Shown in pieces: positions 24,414-36,279 of a stretch of DNA of 64,000 nt. The stretch spans positions 312,001 through 376,000 of the forward strand of contig WPIO01000177.1 of the NCBI GenBank assembly GCA_009760855.2, in the 5' to 3' direction. The translations under genes and the position numbers were made by a program. The stretch is from Cristatella mucedo (Eukaryota > Bryozoa > Phylactolaemata > Cristatellidae). Under the pieces are notes generated by a model that worked only from the letters and a program-made list of their open reading frames with translations, had not been told where the DNA came from and did not search any database. How positions within the stretch are numbered: position 1 is the stretch's first letter; each line of letters begins with the position of its first letter.

Positions 24414-24570
24414 AGCTGATTTAACAGCCCCTTTTGTATAGCATCATAAGAGCCGCAAAGGCTATCGCCACCGATTGCAGCAGCAAATAAAGGATCGCCC
24501 ACTGCAGGATTCGAACCCACGACCCTCAGGATCTCGGTTGTGACGAGCAACCACCTCACCTAGTGGGCAC
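24414..24570 (-). mobile_element. SINE-A, full length
   Basis: One of the best copies, minus orientation. The 3' end AGCTGATTTAACAGCCCCTT is followed by the body GGCTATCGCCACCGATTGCA, the B box (reverse complement of GGATTCGAACCCACGACC), and the head with its A-box region CACCTCACCTAGTGGGCAC. B-box spacing and sequence fit a tRNA-derived RNA polymerase III promoter. Confidence 0.85.
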
Positions 24571-24594
24571 ACAAGATAAGCCTCTCAAGTCCAG

Positions 24595-25705
24595 ATGTCT
24601 CTACAGTACAGGGTACCCCAGGGACTTGTGATTGATCCACTCTTTTTGTCACAATTCATGTTCTCCCTCTTACCTATGTACTCCCCAAGCACAATCAGGG
24701 CTTTCATTTGCATGCAGGTGACGCATAGCTGTACTTGTGCTTTGATCCCTCTCTACTTCCTGCATGTCAAACTCTCTTCACTCCCTTGCTGCATGCATTG
24801 CAGACACTCATTCACACGTGGACGGCAACAGACTTTCTCATTTTAAATGACGATAAAGCCAACTCACTAATTATGGGAAAACATAGCTTTACTTAGATGT
24901 TGGAAAAACCTATCTATCTCGAAAGACGGGCTTGGCTAGCATATCTCCTATAGCATCTGCACGAAATTACACAGTACTTTTCAAAAGGGACTTTTGACTA
25001 GGTGATCACATCAGCTCTACAGTCAAGTCTGCCTACATTCAACTGCTTCACATTGCAAAAATTTGGGCCTGCTTAGTCAAGAATACCATATCCAAGTTGG
25101 TCCAGCCTTTTGTGACAGCTTTCTCGACATCTCTAACTTACTACTCAAGGATCTCTTGGCCTGTGCAAATAGGCACCTACAGTTGGTGAAATACTCTGCA
25201 GCCAGGCATATCTGTCGTGAGCATCAATGTTGCCACACTATGCCCTCTCTCCGAGACCTGCACTGGCTCCCCATCAAGCAGCAAATCGACATCCAAGTTA
25301 TGTCCCTTACCTTTAGGTCACTCATTCTCTTTCTTTGCTCCAGCCCTGCTTATGTGGACCAATTCTAAATCAGGCTAGGCATCGTACCACCAGCTCTTTT
25401 GACTCGAGTCGTTTAGCTGTGTCTTTTTTAGTTCGTATGCTCCGAAAGCCTGGATCTTACCCCCGACTGAAGTCACGACATATCCTGACATGACATTTAA
25501 AAAGAAGCTAAAAAGCACCTGTTGATCACAGCATTCAATGGGTCCATATAAATTGTCATGAATGAATTTGCAGGTTCACGAATGCTGGGATTGTGCATGT
25601 AATCACTAACCAAACGGCATGCTTCCTTGGCAGCACATGCAAAGTGCCTAGAAAGAGATTTAGTTTTCTTAGTGTGCTTGTAAATGTATTATTAAAATTT
25701 TACTA
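24595..25705 (+). mobile_element. LINE-A copy, RT domain to tail
   Basis: Plus-strand copy entering at the YRVPQGLVIDPLFLSQFMFS segment (24610-24670), which is the GVPQG-S-LGPLLF reverse-transcriptase motif. A broken catalytic box follows near 24710 (CATGCAGGTGACGCATAG). It continues through LDISNLLLKDLLACANRHLQ, LVKYSAARHICREHQCCHT, and DLHWLPIKQQIDIQVMSLTF. An internal deletion shortens the C-terminus. It ends in the tail AAAGTGCCTAGAAAGAGATT at about 25639-25690. Not functional. Confidence 0.8.
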
Positions 25706-25785
25706 GTAATGCACTTTATAAGTGTGTGTATACATGAGTATGAAGGTTCTTGTGCGTGAGTGAGAGTATGTACATTTGTGTATAT

Positions 25786-25797
25786 GTGTGTGTGTGT

Positions 25798-25856
<59 letters not shown>
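25786..25856. repeat. (GT)n microsatellite
   Basis: About 35 GT units with one TATG interruption, just beyond the LINE tail. Confidence 0.97.
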
Positions 25857-26235
25857 GCATTACTGTTCTTGCAGGATTGCATTAATGTGAGTAAGAGAGC
25901 AAACAAAAATGTGAGAGAGAGTCTTGATTAGCAATTGTATTACAGTAAATTCGTTAACGACCTGACGAGTATAATTAATTACTAGCTCTGAGATTTCATG
26001 ATTATGGTTCCAATCGCTGCGACGATGAAAAAAATTACAAGGTACTTGTCACGGCATTCCGATCCAATGTGCCTTCCGGGGTACTAAGGGCAATGCAGCT
26101 GTTGCTTGCTACTTTGGTTTGTAGCACCACCCTAACCACTAAGAGCCTCGTAGCTTCTGCTGCAACGCCTGGTGTATTAACCAGTGCTCTTAGAATTCTG
26201 TAGACTTTTAGATAGCTGTGCATCAAAATGAGAGC

Positions 26236-26270
26236 AAGTTAGACACTGGCTCTGAGCCAGTGTCTAACTT
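26236..26270. repeat. Perfect 17-bp palindrome
   Basis: Arms 26236-26252 (AAGTTAGACACTGGCTC) and 26254-26270 are exact reverse complements around a single T. Such a near-zero-loop palindrome would extrude as a cruciform. No surrounding element explains it. Confidence 0.92.
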
Positions 26271-26767
26271 GATCGTAAGCTTCACTGCAGCTAGACACAA
26301 TACGATAGCAACGAGAGGGGATGAGCCCAAAGGCTGGATCCCCGGCTTACTGATGCGAAGAGAGACCATATATGCATTAGCTGTTTTTAATCGTGTCGGC
26401 TTTAGAGTGCTTCCAGACGCAAAAACTTGCTTTCTGGAACTGGTGTCTGGTTAGAGCCGGAGTTTTTTGGGCAACTGAGGCAGTCTTGGGCTATTGACGC
26501 GAAGTGCACCTGGAAGAAGAGGCAAGATAATGATCTAAGAAAAATGTGGCTGCTGTACAAACAACAGCCCTAGGCATACAGCTTCTTGAGGTCTGAGCCA
26601 GGATGTGGTGTAGACATTGCCCTCACTCGGCACTTGCCAGCATCCAATGTCAAGCAACAGTGCAACTATCCTGCTACATACGAGCTTCAACAAAGAATAA
26701 AACTTATGTGTGATTGTTGGACTTAAGTTAATGAAAGTTTAAGATGCGAAACAATAAAGTAAAAAAA

Positions 26768-26887
26768 TTCATTTATATAGCCTCCTATGAGGACCCAATC
26801 TCTATCCAGGTGCTTTACATATACCACAGTGCTCGAGCCCACAACTTCGATCTTAAAAGGCAAGTACCTTAGCCCTAGGTCAAGCTA
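26768..26887 (-). mobile_element. SINE-B copy
   Basis: Minus orientation: tail ATTCATTTATATAGCCTCCT...CAATCTCTATCCAGGTGCTT, then the B-box region GTGCTCGAGCCCACAACTTC and a degraded head AGCCCTAGGTCAAGC. Confidence 0.75.
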
Positions 26888-26904
26888 GTGTAGGCAAGAA
26901 GTGC

Positions 26905-26980
26905 CTAGCAAGAGATTTAACTATCCTAAGGTGCTGTACAAATGTCTTATCATCATTTTTATAATTTTTATTAGTATTAA
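26905..26980 (+). mobile_element. Solo LINE/SINE tail, opposite orientation
   Basis: AAGTGCCTAGCAAGAGATTT then AACTATCCTAAGGTGCTGTA and an ATT-rich end. This is the plus-strand form of the shared tail, lying back to back with the SINE-B at 26768-26887. Confidence 0.65.
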
Positions 26981-27084
26981 AGAAGGGCAAGTAGGAGGTT
27001 AGACTGACCAACCAAAAGTTGGATGCTGAACGGTTGAGAAAATGAAAAATAGAATGGGAGAGAGGGAGAGATGGAAAGGGAGAG

Positions 27085-27089
27085 AGGGA

Positions 27090-27156
<67 letters not shown>

Positions 27157-27185
27157 GTGGAATAGGGAGAGAGAGAGAGAGAGAG
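27085..27185. repeat. (GA)n microsatellite
   Basis: (GA)n at about 27094-27154, one short interruption, then a second run to 27185. Confidence 0.95.
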
Positions 27186-27254
27186 CAGAGAATGGAGGGT
27201 GAAGGGAAGGAGAAGAGAAGTGAGGGGGTAGAGAGTAATGAAATCACAATAAAA

Positions 27255-27335
27255 CCTACAATAATAACAACAATAATATTAAGATGACATTCTTATATAA
27301 CCCTCTGGATCCTAAATCTTTCTCTAGGTACATAC
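27255..27335 (-). mobile_element. Solo retroelement tail
   Basis: AATAATAACAACAATAATAT then TTCTTATATAACCCTCTGGA and TAAATCTTTCTCTAGGTACA, matching the minus-strand tail of SINE-B. Confidence 0.55.
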
Positions 27336-27339
27336 AAGT

Positions 27340-27655
27340 CAGTAGAGAGAGGACGAAAAAGTTAGGAGGAAAAATAAGGCTGAGGGTAGGACGAAAGAAT
27401 AAAAAGGAAAAGATGGATAGGATGAGCAGAAGACGAGGAAGAGGAGAAAGAAGAGGAGGTGGAGAAGGTGGAGAAGGTGGAGGAGGAAGAGGAGGAGGGA
27501 GCAGAGGTGGATGTGGAGATGGATGTGGAGGTGGAGGAGGAAGAAGAGCAGGAGGGAAGGAGGAGGAGGAAGAAGAAGAGGAGGTGGCAGAGGAGGAGGA
27601 GGAGGTCGAGGAGATGAATGTCAAGGAAAAGGTGGAAGAAACCAAGACCACCATG
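27340..27655. repeat. Polypurine GGA/GAA tract
   Basis: About 300 bases in which the plus strand is almost entirely A and G (GGAGGA, GAAGAA units). Long purine strand asymmetry can form triplex DNA. The 124-codon Glu/Gly/Arg frame on the plus strand and the Ser/Pro frame on the minus strand are consequences of composition. Confidence 0.9.
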
Positions 27656-27792
27656 TAATCAACAAGGAAGTACATATTTTAGATGCAGAGCCAGGTGAGA
27701 CTGAACCTTAATTCCAAGGGGTTATATTATAGTGGGAATGATATTCTCGAAGGACTTCCAGAATTTCCTAGAAGAACTTGTTCATACATGCC

Positions 27793-27796
<4 letters not shown>

Positions 27797-27836
<40 letters not shown>

Positions 27837-27980
27837 CTTCTCTCATCTGCCCCTCGTTCTCTTTCAGATGCTCTCTCACACGTGCTCTCGATGCATTTAG
27901 CTTGCAGAAAAGCTTACATACACACACGCACTCGCACACACGCACACACAAGCACGTGCGAGGGCACACGCACACTCGTT
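27797..27980. repeat. (CT)n then CA-rich microsatellite
   Basis: CT array at about 27797-27834, followed by pyrimidine-rich sequence and an imperfect CACACACGCA tract at 27918-27975. Confidence 0.9.
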
Positions 27981-27999
27981 TTTGTTCCTGCACACGTCC

Positions 28000-29735
28000 T
28001 CGAACCGGCTCATCCAGGGCTACAACTACGTTTTGCAATCAGAAGGAAGGGCTTCCATCGGCACTAAAGCAGCTACTTTGCTTCCCGCTCCATCCTGCTA
28101 CACTACACCCACTCCACATAGACTACACCTGTTCCACATCCATGATCGCTAATTAGCCGGCCCCTACCAGTAGGCACTCTAGGAGCTATCAGCTACTATG
28201 GGCGGCTGTTAGTGCTTGTAGGATTTGAGACGACAAGTTCAGTTGCATCCCTTTCTGATCGATATTGCTGAGCAGCTCCAGTTCGTCACGAGAACACTTG
28301 TGATGGTTGCTTCGGTATGACTGCTTGTTAGCTGCCAGCTAGAGATGGGTTAATCAAGTTGTAACATACTTTCATATTATATTATATTTGTATTGTAAAG
28401 CGGCCCGTGCAGTCACACGAGCAGCTTACTTAGTGCACAGCCGAGGCCTGCCTGCGAACGTGTACATTATATGCCCACAGATAGGTCAAATCTACAGGGC
28501 ATACCAAAAGTAGGCTCTAACAGACTTACTTGTCAGGCAGAGATTGGGCCTAAATTGTGGACCAGAAACACCACCGCATGTGGTATCGAAAAGCAGCCTG
28601 GTCACGATGAACCCCCCCCCCAACACAGGAAGTAAAGAGACACGGGAAAAGCAAACTGTTCCAAGCACTGTTTCTGCTTGCTCTAGTGTGGGCTCCCTCC
28701 CTCCCCCCCCCCCCCCTGAGAACGAACTCCTCATCAACCAGCATCGGGAGGCAGTTTCGCCGGAAAGGGAGCTCCAGTGTAATAGAATGCCGAAAGTAGC
28801 ACGGTAAAAGTCGGTGGCTCAAGAAAGGATAGCAATGATGCAACCCCGCTGATCCGACTGACTTTCCTCAGTCCGACGACTGACGATGTGGGAATGACAC
28901 TGCCGACAGTACAGTCGAAGACGCAGCTACAATACTAGCCGGCTGAGTGCAGTTCTCTCACATCGACTTGCTGCGGCCGGCTTAGAGGCTAGAAGGGAGA
29001 ACGAGGTTCCTGCTTATGATGACGATCTAAAAAAATGTAGCAGCATTACTACCAAAGATACATGCATGCTCGCAGAGTCTTGCGCTGGCAACAGCCTGAT
29101 GCAAGGCTGCAGCTGTAACAGGCACTACTAGTCCTCGTGTATCTTATCTGCTGCATCCGCCTTCCACCTCTTTAGCTGTATGCCTGCACTTGCTGCACTG
29201 GTCTGGCTGCCCTCTCCTTTGTCCTCATTGCACCACCGATATCCTGTCGCCATGTGGATGCCATCACCGAGCGGTCCGTTTGGCGACCGCGCCATCGCAG
29301 CTCGTGCCCACTGGCCGGCATGCGAATTGCATAAGCCAGCAATAAAATTCTGGCTGGAATGTTGGTTCAACTCGTCACCGAGCTTGAGGGCCAGCTCACG
29401 GCAGTACCTCTCAAGGTCGCCCTGGTTCGTTTGGCAATATGCTACTATCGAAACTGGGAATTTGATGGACTTGGCCTCCACATAGTTTTTCAGTGATGGC
29501 CAGATAGTTGGAGGGTCGGAATCTCGATGGCAGTTTGGTTGGGTGAAGTAAACACCCACTCAACCTTTGACAAGTAACCGGTCCGTCTAAATGCATCGAG
29601 GGTCTCACCGAGAGCTTTTACGACTATGTCAAAGCATCGAGACTGTGGATTGCCGGTTGATCGAGCTCATCGGCACAACCAACTACAGTACCTGTTCTGC
29701 AGTGTCCATTCTGCTGTCGGCCATGGACGACTTGG
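28000..29735. other. No gene recognised
   Basis: C runs lie at 28612-28621 and 28703-28716. A 143-codon minus frame (29128-29559) with no recognised domain overlaps a 101-codon plus frame, so neither is supported. Confidence 0.4.
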
Positions 29736-29743
29736 TTAAGCAT

Positions 29744-30250
29744 AATAATAATAATAATAATAATAATAATGCACTTGATAAAGCGCCCTCCGAGAACTCA
29801 ATCTCTTTCTAGGCGCTTTACATTTGCTGCAAAGGAAACGCGATTGAATGGTGAGTAATATCATGCTTGATAAACAACATGAATAGCATGGTTAGGGGTG
29901 ACATGCACAGGTTCAGCATGCAAGTGTGGTTAGTGGCAGCATGCACAGTGTCAGCATGCATAAGCACATGAAGGACGAATCACGGGGACCCAATAAATGC
30001 TGTCCTAAATAGGTGTTTTCACGTTCTTTTTAAATGTGGTCAAGTCAGGGGATGTTGTGACGCATGTCGGGAGTGAGTTCCAGGCTTTGGGAGCATACGA
30101 ACTAAATGCACGGTCTCTAAAGGATTTGAGGTTTGTACAAGGTATTAGTAAACTGTTGGATTCCAAAAAGCGGGTGGTACAATGCTTAGCCTGGTGGGGG
30201 AGTAGATCTGAGAGACAGGCTGGAGCCAAAGAATGAAGTGATCCAAAAGC
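29744..30250 (-). mobile_element. LINE-A copy, 3' end
   Basis: AAT array (29744-29770), the conserved tail GCACTTGATAAAGCGCCCTC, 3' untranslated region and the last 75 codons of ORF2 on the minus strand (LAPACLSDLLPHQAKHCTTR ... SSYAPKAWNSLPTCVTTSPD). It is truncated at about 30246. AAGCAT occurs at both edges (29738-29743 and 30247-30252), a plausible short target-site duplication. The sequence is close to the copies at 38.3 and 54.2 kb, so it is a young insertion. Confidence 0.88.
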
Positions 30251-30254
30251 ATGC

Positions 30255-33200
30255 CTTTAGTTAACAAGTGGCCAGGGTCGGATGCATACCCAGAACCTAG
30301 GAGAGGCCAAGTCTACTTGGCACTTGTCCGGAGCTGCCAGTCATAGTCATAGGGGCATCGGGTGACAAGTCACCTTGAACAAGTCTCTCACCTGGTCAGT
30401 CCAAGAGAGTCAGGGGTACTGGTCTCCCTCAAAATGCTTCGGCCAGGATTGCTCAATTTATTGCAGGCCCGTCGAACTCGGTATGCAGCTGTAAAGTGAC
30501 TTTGCCAAATCACAATCAAGAACATGATTTGCTCTGCTAATTGTTTGGCACTCCCTTTTATTTTCACTACCTGCTTAACCGTAGCTGCGTTTTTGCTACC
30601 TGCTTACAGTTGCTGCTTGTTCACTACCGGCCTACCTTAGCTGCATTTCAATGAGAGAGGAACAAAACGCTCATTCGGTGAAAATACTTTGCCAGCAACG
30701 AATAGCTAGGCCGTCGCTCTGAGGCCGAGCTTTGAAATGACGACGACCGACTATGATGGACGGTGTTATGGAGCTCCTGCAGCAGGTTTCCCTGCAGCTG
30801 ATCTTCTAGAGCCGAGTCAAGATTCCCTTTGCGACTTTTGTTACCCGGCATGGGAATGAATGGGATTGCCAGAGAGTTGTGGATCAAACAACGGTCACCG
30901 GGTCCTTAGGTGATAGGTTAGTTTTTTTTCTGACCGATTGTGTCCCAACTCCTCTGATGGTGACTGATCCGACTCGCTTTGCGGTTTGTCGCGTCTGCGG
31001 TCTGCGAGGATGATATTTGCTTTCCGAGATTCCAGTAAGGGCTCATTTATTGACCATTCGATACGCTGTCCACTGTCTGGCCGGTGTGAGACCCTTCTTT
31101 AGGAAGCCTCGGCGCCAGCCAGCTGGCGCGGCAGACAGCACATGCTCGGAGTCTCAGGTGATTCCGTGTGAAAACAGCAGGCAGCAGCTAGCGGCTCGCG
31201 GTCCCGTAGAGCAAAGCCACCTGAGAGGCTCCGAATGCAGACGCAAGCAAGCGACTTCTGTAGAGGCGTGGCCGAAAAAACCGCCCACATCCGTCCGACA
31301 GCCTTGCTTGAGTACTGCCGAGAACTATATGTCCCAGGCCATTCATTCATTAGCTAAGGCTGCAGCACCGGTTGCTGACGATATTCAACGTCAATGGATA
31401 GGACGCTGCAATCTTCTGTAGTTTGGTAGGATGTGGCCCGAAGGACAGACTCGCCGAGTGCAGTGCAGTGCAGTGCACCCATCCGTTGGTTCAGTCGCAT
31501 TTACCTTTACCAATCACGGTGACATTTTACGTCCTGAAACTAAGTGGGACTCCACGCTTATTCTATTTGCAGGCAGTCACAAATTGCTGACCCTTTGGAC
31601 GGCATGGGCAGGATGTTGAATTTCAGGCCAGAAATTGTAGCAGAACATGTAGCTGGTGGCGCTTTCTCTCAGTAAACAACAAAACTACTCGAAGCGGTTC
31701 TGCTCGATTGGTACGATTGGTCCGATTGGTCCTGCGAAACTTCAGCAATGCTAAGTCCTGCCTGGGTCTCGCATAACCGCTGCACGCGAGAGTTCGCACC
31801 CCTGCTAGAGTGACTGTGTTATCGAGGCTCACCTGCTGTCACTAGTGTGTCTTTTCGTAGCCGATTTGTTTTCATGGAAGCCAGCGGCACGATTGCTCTC
31901 AAAGTTCTCGGCACGTTGACTCGACATAAGACACCCGTAAACCGTAACCAGTGAGACTTCACATGTAACAGGTGCTCTAGCCTTCCATAGGCACAGCTGC
32001 ACGCACAGCCGAAGCCGGTCCTCCCAAAACTGGCTAAGAAAAACCGTTTTCCGGTTCCTCCAAAGTGATCCAATTTTGTCTAGACGCTGCTGGCCAGGTT
32101 AGCGTAGATTATAGATCGGAGCTTGGTAACTATTAATCAGAATGCATTATAATCCATGTACGGCCGGCGCTTTTTAGTTTGAGGGCACGTCGGTTTGGGC
32201 TTGGGCACCCTGCTCCACCGGGCTTGCGGTTAGTCTAGGCCATTACGGTTACGAATGGCATGCATCGCCACGGAAATGCCTGGGAAGAAAAATGCCTCCC
32301 CCTCCCCCTACCTCCCTAGCCGGAAGCCCAGCGGCCGAAAGGAGCTTGTTCTAGAATGTCGGTCGTCGGCAGCACTTCTTGTCAAAATGAGCGCCAAATA
32401 AAGCGAAACAGCATCGCCTGCCCTTCACCGACAAGTTACGGTGCTAGGCGGCTTTCCCGACCCGCGGTCGATCACCCATTCTTCTTAGCGAGCTCGGCTG
32501 TAACGGACATCATAGTCGCTATCGTAGCCGCGTTCTCTGGCGGACGAAAGTTGATAGACAAGCACGCGCGAGGCAGTAGAAGATGAATCGCAGAGGACGA
32601 AATGCCCCTCGGCCTAATGTCCGGCGATTCGTCATTACGCTCCCGGGTCCAAAGGGTCACCCGGTCACCAGGCGGACCGGGGCACTCCTAGAATCGCTTA
32701 GCCGTCGAACAGATCCGCGGTCGCAATTTGATTAAGGTACTCGCCACCGCGTAAATCTCTTTCTGGCCTCGAAATGACAAGCCTGAAGGGCTGAAAAGCT
32801 TCCGGCGTGGACCTCAAGCGTGCACTGTCGCTGCATGGACGAGCAAATCCAGAGGGCGAATCCGAGGAGTAATCGGTTTAGTCCAGCAAACCGACGGCTT
32901 AGCCCTCGGCGTGCTGTCGAATTCCGAGCGGGTCGCAAAATTAATTGCTCTCTAATATTGACTTAACTGCGATGCCAACAACCGACTGTCGGCGGCGAAC
33001 TGGTTTTTCTTTATAGCGATCTACATAGTGCGGCTTACACGCCTTGTAGTTACTTGGTGTAGTTAACTTGGAAAACTTAAATGTCTCGAAACTACGACTG
33101 CAAAGGGCCACCGGGCCAGGCTCTCTGGGAAGGTAACAATGGCTGTCCCGCACTGCTTTCCGTTGACTCGAAAAAGATTCAGAACTCCCGGGCAAGAAAT

Positions 33201-33610
33201 CCGCGATAAGAAGGCCTCTTGCCGCAGGATTTTTCAGACTCAGTCGACATTAGCCGTAATCGAGCGGTCTACGTAGCAACCAGGGTGGTCGGAAGGGGAC
33301 AAAAAACCGAGGAGGAGTAACTATCGGGTGTAGTATGGGGCACTACAAAATTTAAACTACGGGCACGCGGCCGCACGGTTGCGGTAATATGAAAAATGTG
33401 GCGCGACCTCGTCGCTGCCAGTGAGTAGAGCCCTAACAGTTACCTGGAAGAATAACTCTATGAGTCATGGAAAGAAGTCGATAAAAGCTAAGGATGGCCA
33501 GCTGGCCCAATGCTGAGCCGCTTAGTACCGATAAAAACGAGAAACAAAAGTCAAAGCGGTAAAGCGGCCGTTTTATTGGTTGGGAGGGAGTCTCCTCGGT
33601 AGAATTGCGA
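30255..33610. other. Repeat-poor stretch, no gene recognised
   Basis: About 3.3 kb without any copy of the LINE/SINE families found elsewhere. CpG dinucleotides are more frequent from about 31000 to 33450. A plus frame of 134 codons (31017-31421) is the longest but shows no domain. It could contain exons or a regulatory region, but I cannot define any. Confidence 0.4.
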
Positions 33611-33612
33611 AG

Positions 33613-33683
33613 CTTCCTCCTCCTCCTCCTCCTCCTCCTCCTCCTCCTCCTCCTCCTCCTCCTCCTCCTCCTCCTCCTCCTCT
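33613..33683. repeat. (TCC)n microsatellite
   Basis: About 23 TCC units. They read as poly-proline on plus and poly-arginine on minus by frame only. Confidence 0.97.
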
Positions 33684-34343
33684 CCCTCATAGTAGTCGGC
33701 TCAAGTGTGCGTCCGGCTGTCAGCAACATTATTTAATCATTGATTTCTTCGTATCTAATGAGCTGACCCTAATCAACTTTCCAAAGTTTAAAATCTTTAA
33801 AGCTTCTATTATGCTGCTGTAATGTGGATCGTGTTGTGGTTGTTGCCTTTTTTCCTTCGAAGTGCGACGGGCAGACGGACAGGCATATGAACGGACGTGG
33901 AAGCCGCTTCAGCATAAATCGGCGGTCCGACAAATCCGAGTATCTTGCGAGTGGAGACAAAACCTCAAGCACGGTTGCATTCTGGGTACTTGTGCGGACG
34001 AACAATATCAAAGGTGAGAATTAAATGAGGAATCAGTAATATTTGTAGCAAGCGGCATGCCGCCTGCTCAGTTTGCTTAGCAGGCGCGATTAGCACTCTT
34101 GCTAATGAGTCTGGTTTGGCGATCCCTGAAGCCTCTTCCGGCTTCCGACATAGCCGCAGTTTTCGAGGCATATTTTGTCCTGGTGAAAGCTTTCTAGATC
34201 TTCTAGTGAGGCTCGCTTCTTTCTAAAACAATCTGCTGGCTGTACGCCGGTCAGCTGACGCTAACCATAACCAAGCGGTCCTTAATGCCAACGAGGCGCA
34301 CTAAGGAAGGCAGCAACTTCTACAGTGCTTAAGGAATAGAACA

Positions 34344-34346
<3 letters not shown>

Positions 34347-34388
<42 letters not shown>

Positions 34389-34456
34389 CATATATATATA
34401 TATGTATATATATATTCATTATGATGATTCATTCATCCAATATATATATATATATT
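34347..34456. repeat. (TA)n with TATGTATATA palindromes
   Basis: Alternating TA with regularly spaced TACATA and TATGTA steps, interrupted by ATTATGATGATTCATTCATC. It abuts the tail of the SINE-B that starts at 34459. Confidence 0.9.
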
Positions 34457-34458
34457 CA

Positions 34459-34604
34459 TAATTCATTCGTATAGCGCTCCAAGACAACTTAATCTCTATT
34501 CAGGCGCTTCAAATACACAATAGGGTTTGAGCCCATGACCTCGGTAATCAAATACTTTCACTTTGACCGTCGTAGTGAGCGCATTAGCCGCTGGGCCAAA
34601 TCAG
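34459..34604 (-). mobile_element. SINE-B, near full length with A and B boxes
   Basis: Best SINE-B copy, minus orientation. Read 5' to 3' on the minus strand it starts with TGGCCCAGCGGCTAATGCG (A box TRGYNNARNGG-like). It passes GGTCATGGGCTCAAACCC (B-box-like) and ends in GAAGCGCCTGAATAGAGATT followed by GGAGCGCTATACGAATGAAT. The head is tRNA-derived and the last 50 bases match the LINE-A 3' tail. Confidence 0.85.
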
Positions 34605-34924
34605 CGCAGTGAATGATATCAGCTGGCAGCTCGATCGATGCGATGCGTCCTACGTTATGAATGAGGCGCGAATAATGACTGTAATCATAAGAATGATGAC
34701 TTGGCATGGCGTTATATGGGCTACGATCACCGCGAGAAGCATGCAATTTGAAGCTTCGGCAGCTGGAGAACTAGAGATGGCTTTAGACAATGCCAGAAGT
34801 CGGCGGGCCGTAGAACTGAAGCAACCTTTTTTCACACCCATTTAAAACCTTTTTTCTTGATGCAAAAGGAACTGAGAAACCCTTTTGAAGTAATCGTAGG
34901 AAGAAGAATGATGATGAAACACTT

Positions 34925-34944
34925 GTGTAACACCCTAGGAGAAC

Positions 34945-35034
<90 letters not shown>
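34925..35034 (-). repeat. (TC)n grown out of a retroelement tail
   Basis: ACACTTGTGTAACACCCTAG then GAGAACTAAATCTC is the SINE-B/LINE-A tail up to the TCTCTTTCTAGG motif, where it turns into about 42 TC units. The element's own CTCT motif appears to have seeded the microsatellite. Confidence 0.85.
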
Positions 35035-35035
<1 letters not shown>

Positions 35036-35039
35036 ATAA

Positions 35040-35880
35040 CAGTGTGATAACGTGCGACAAAGTTTTGCCCAGCGCGATGGCGCCTACGTTGACACACTAT
35101 TAAACTTTCGTCTACTCGAAGGTCTCTATGCTTTTGAACGTTCCAATGGTCAGCCAAGACCAATTATTTTGTACAGGTTCTACAGTTCTTTATACTTGGA
35201 AAATCTTTACTCCGTTTTCATTCTCACTGCCTCATTAGTTTCTTGCTAACTTGTGAACCATGTCAGGCGTATGACTTCACATGATCGAAATCAAATGTCC
35301 TCGCCTACTTAAACCATTCCTGAGACTACTCCAAAACGCCATTAGAGGTGCACTTTTCGAAAGAGGAATACTTGATATGTCTAAAGAGTTTTACCCCTCA
35401 ATACTATGGCGTTGCTACAACGAAATATATCGTTCGAAAATCGCGGTAGTGTCAGAAGACAGAAAAGACCACGAGATCAGACGAAAACAAGTTCGCACAC
35501 AGTGTGATTTTTACTTGGAGCAGCATGATCGCGATCGGCTCTCGGCATCCCCTAGTCTGGCTGGCAGGCAGCAGGCGATTTGCCAAGACTTACTGCCTAT
35601 TGGCCGCGTTGCTAGCCCATGCAGGCCCATCGAGCCGGATGGCCAGCTGAACATGCTCAGCCAGCTATACACTGTGTGAAGCAAGTGCTGTCTACAGGAA
35701 GTTTGGGGACCCGCACAAGGCCACCGGTTTGCTGCTGCTGTTTTCAGCTGCCCCAGCTCGGTGGGACATATTTTCGAAGTCCTAAGGATTCACTGAGTGA
35801 GACCCTGCCTTTGAGTAATGGCCATTGCTACTGGTGCATGCAGCATACCTATACATTAATATGATGATAAAAGATAATTA
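35040..35880. other. No gene recognised
   Basis: A 132-codon plus frame at 35281-35679 begins LKPFLRLLQNAIRGALFERG and is not low-complexity, but has no recognised domain, no clear splice sites and no neighbours that support it. Confidence 0.35.
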
Positions 35881-35882
35881 AG

Positions 35883-36042
35883 ATGTCGTTCGTGTAGCGC
35901 CCTAAGAGAACTGAGTCACTTTCAAGAAACTGTATTACCCCCTGCCAGAGAATCATAGGCCGTGGCTCAATGGCATGCAAGGTATCGTGCTTTGACAAGG
36001 GCATGCCCAAAGCATACGAGCACCGTGCTAAGGCCAGCATGC
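35883..36042 (-). mobile_element. SINE-B, degenerate
   Basis: Tail GTCGTTCGTGTAGCGCCCTA then AGAGAACTGAGTCACTTTCA, followed by a poorly preserved head containing GGCCGTGGCTCAATGGCATG. Confidence 0.6.
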
Positions 36043-36279
36043 TGAGACAAGCGAGATGCCTCTCAGGGCCACCAATTAGTCGGACCTCTGCCTAGTAGCA
36101 TGTACTGAATCGTTCACAGGTGAACGATAAAGAAGCGTTCGCTGATGCAAAGGGAAAGCTGAGCAGAGGACAGATGCTTCTTCCTTAGCTGAAACTTGAA
36201 GGATTTTGCCAAGTGAGTGCAGGTTGTGACAGACAGAAACCGTAAGCATGTTTCAGACTCTCTGTACACACAGACTGAC

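Noticed and set aside
27256-27675. 139-codon Ser/Pro frame and opposing Gly/Glu frame
   Set aside because: Result of a polypurine tract and not of coding selection.
33433-33822. Poly-proline/poly-arginine frames
   Set aside because: Direct translation of (TCC)n.
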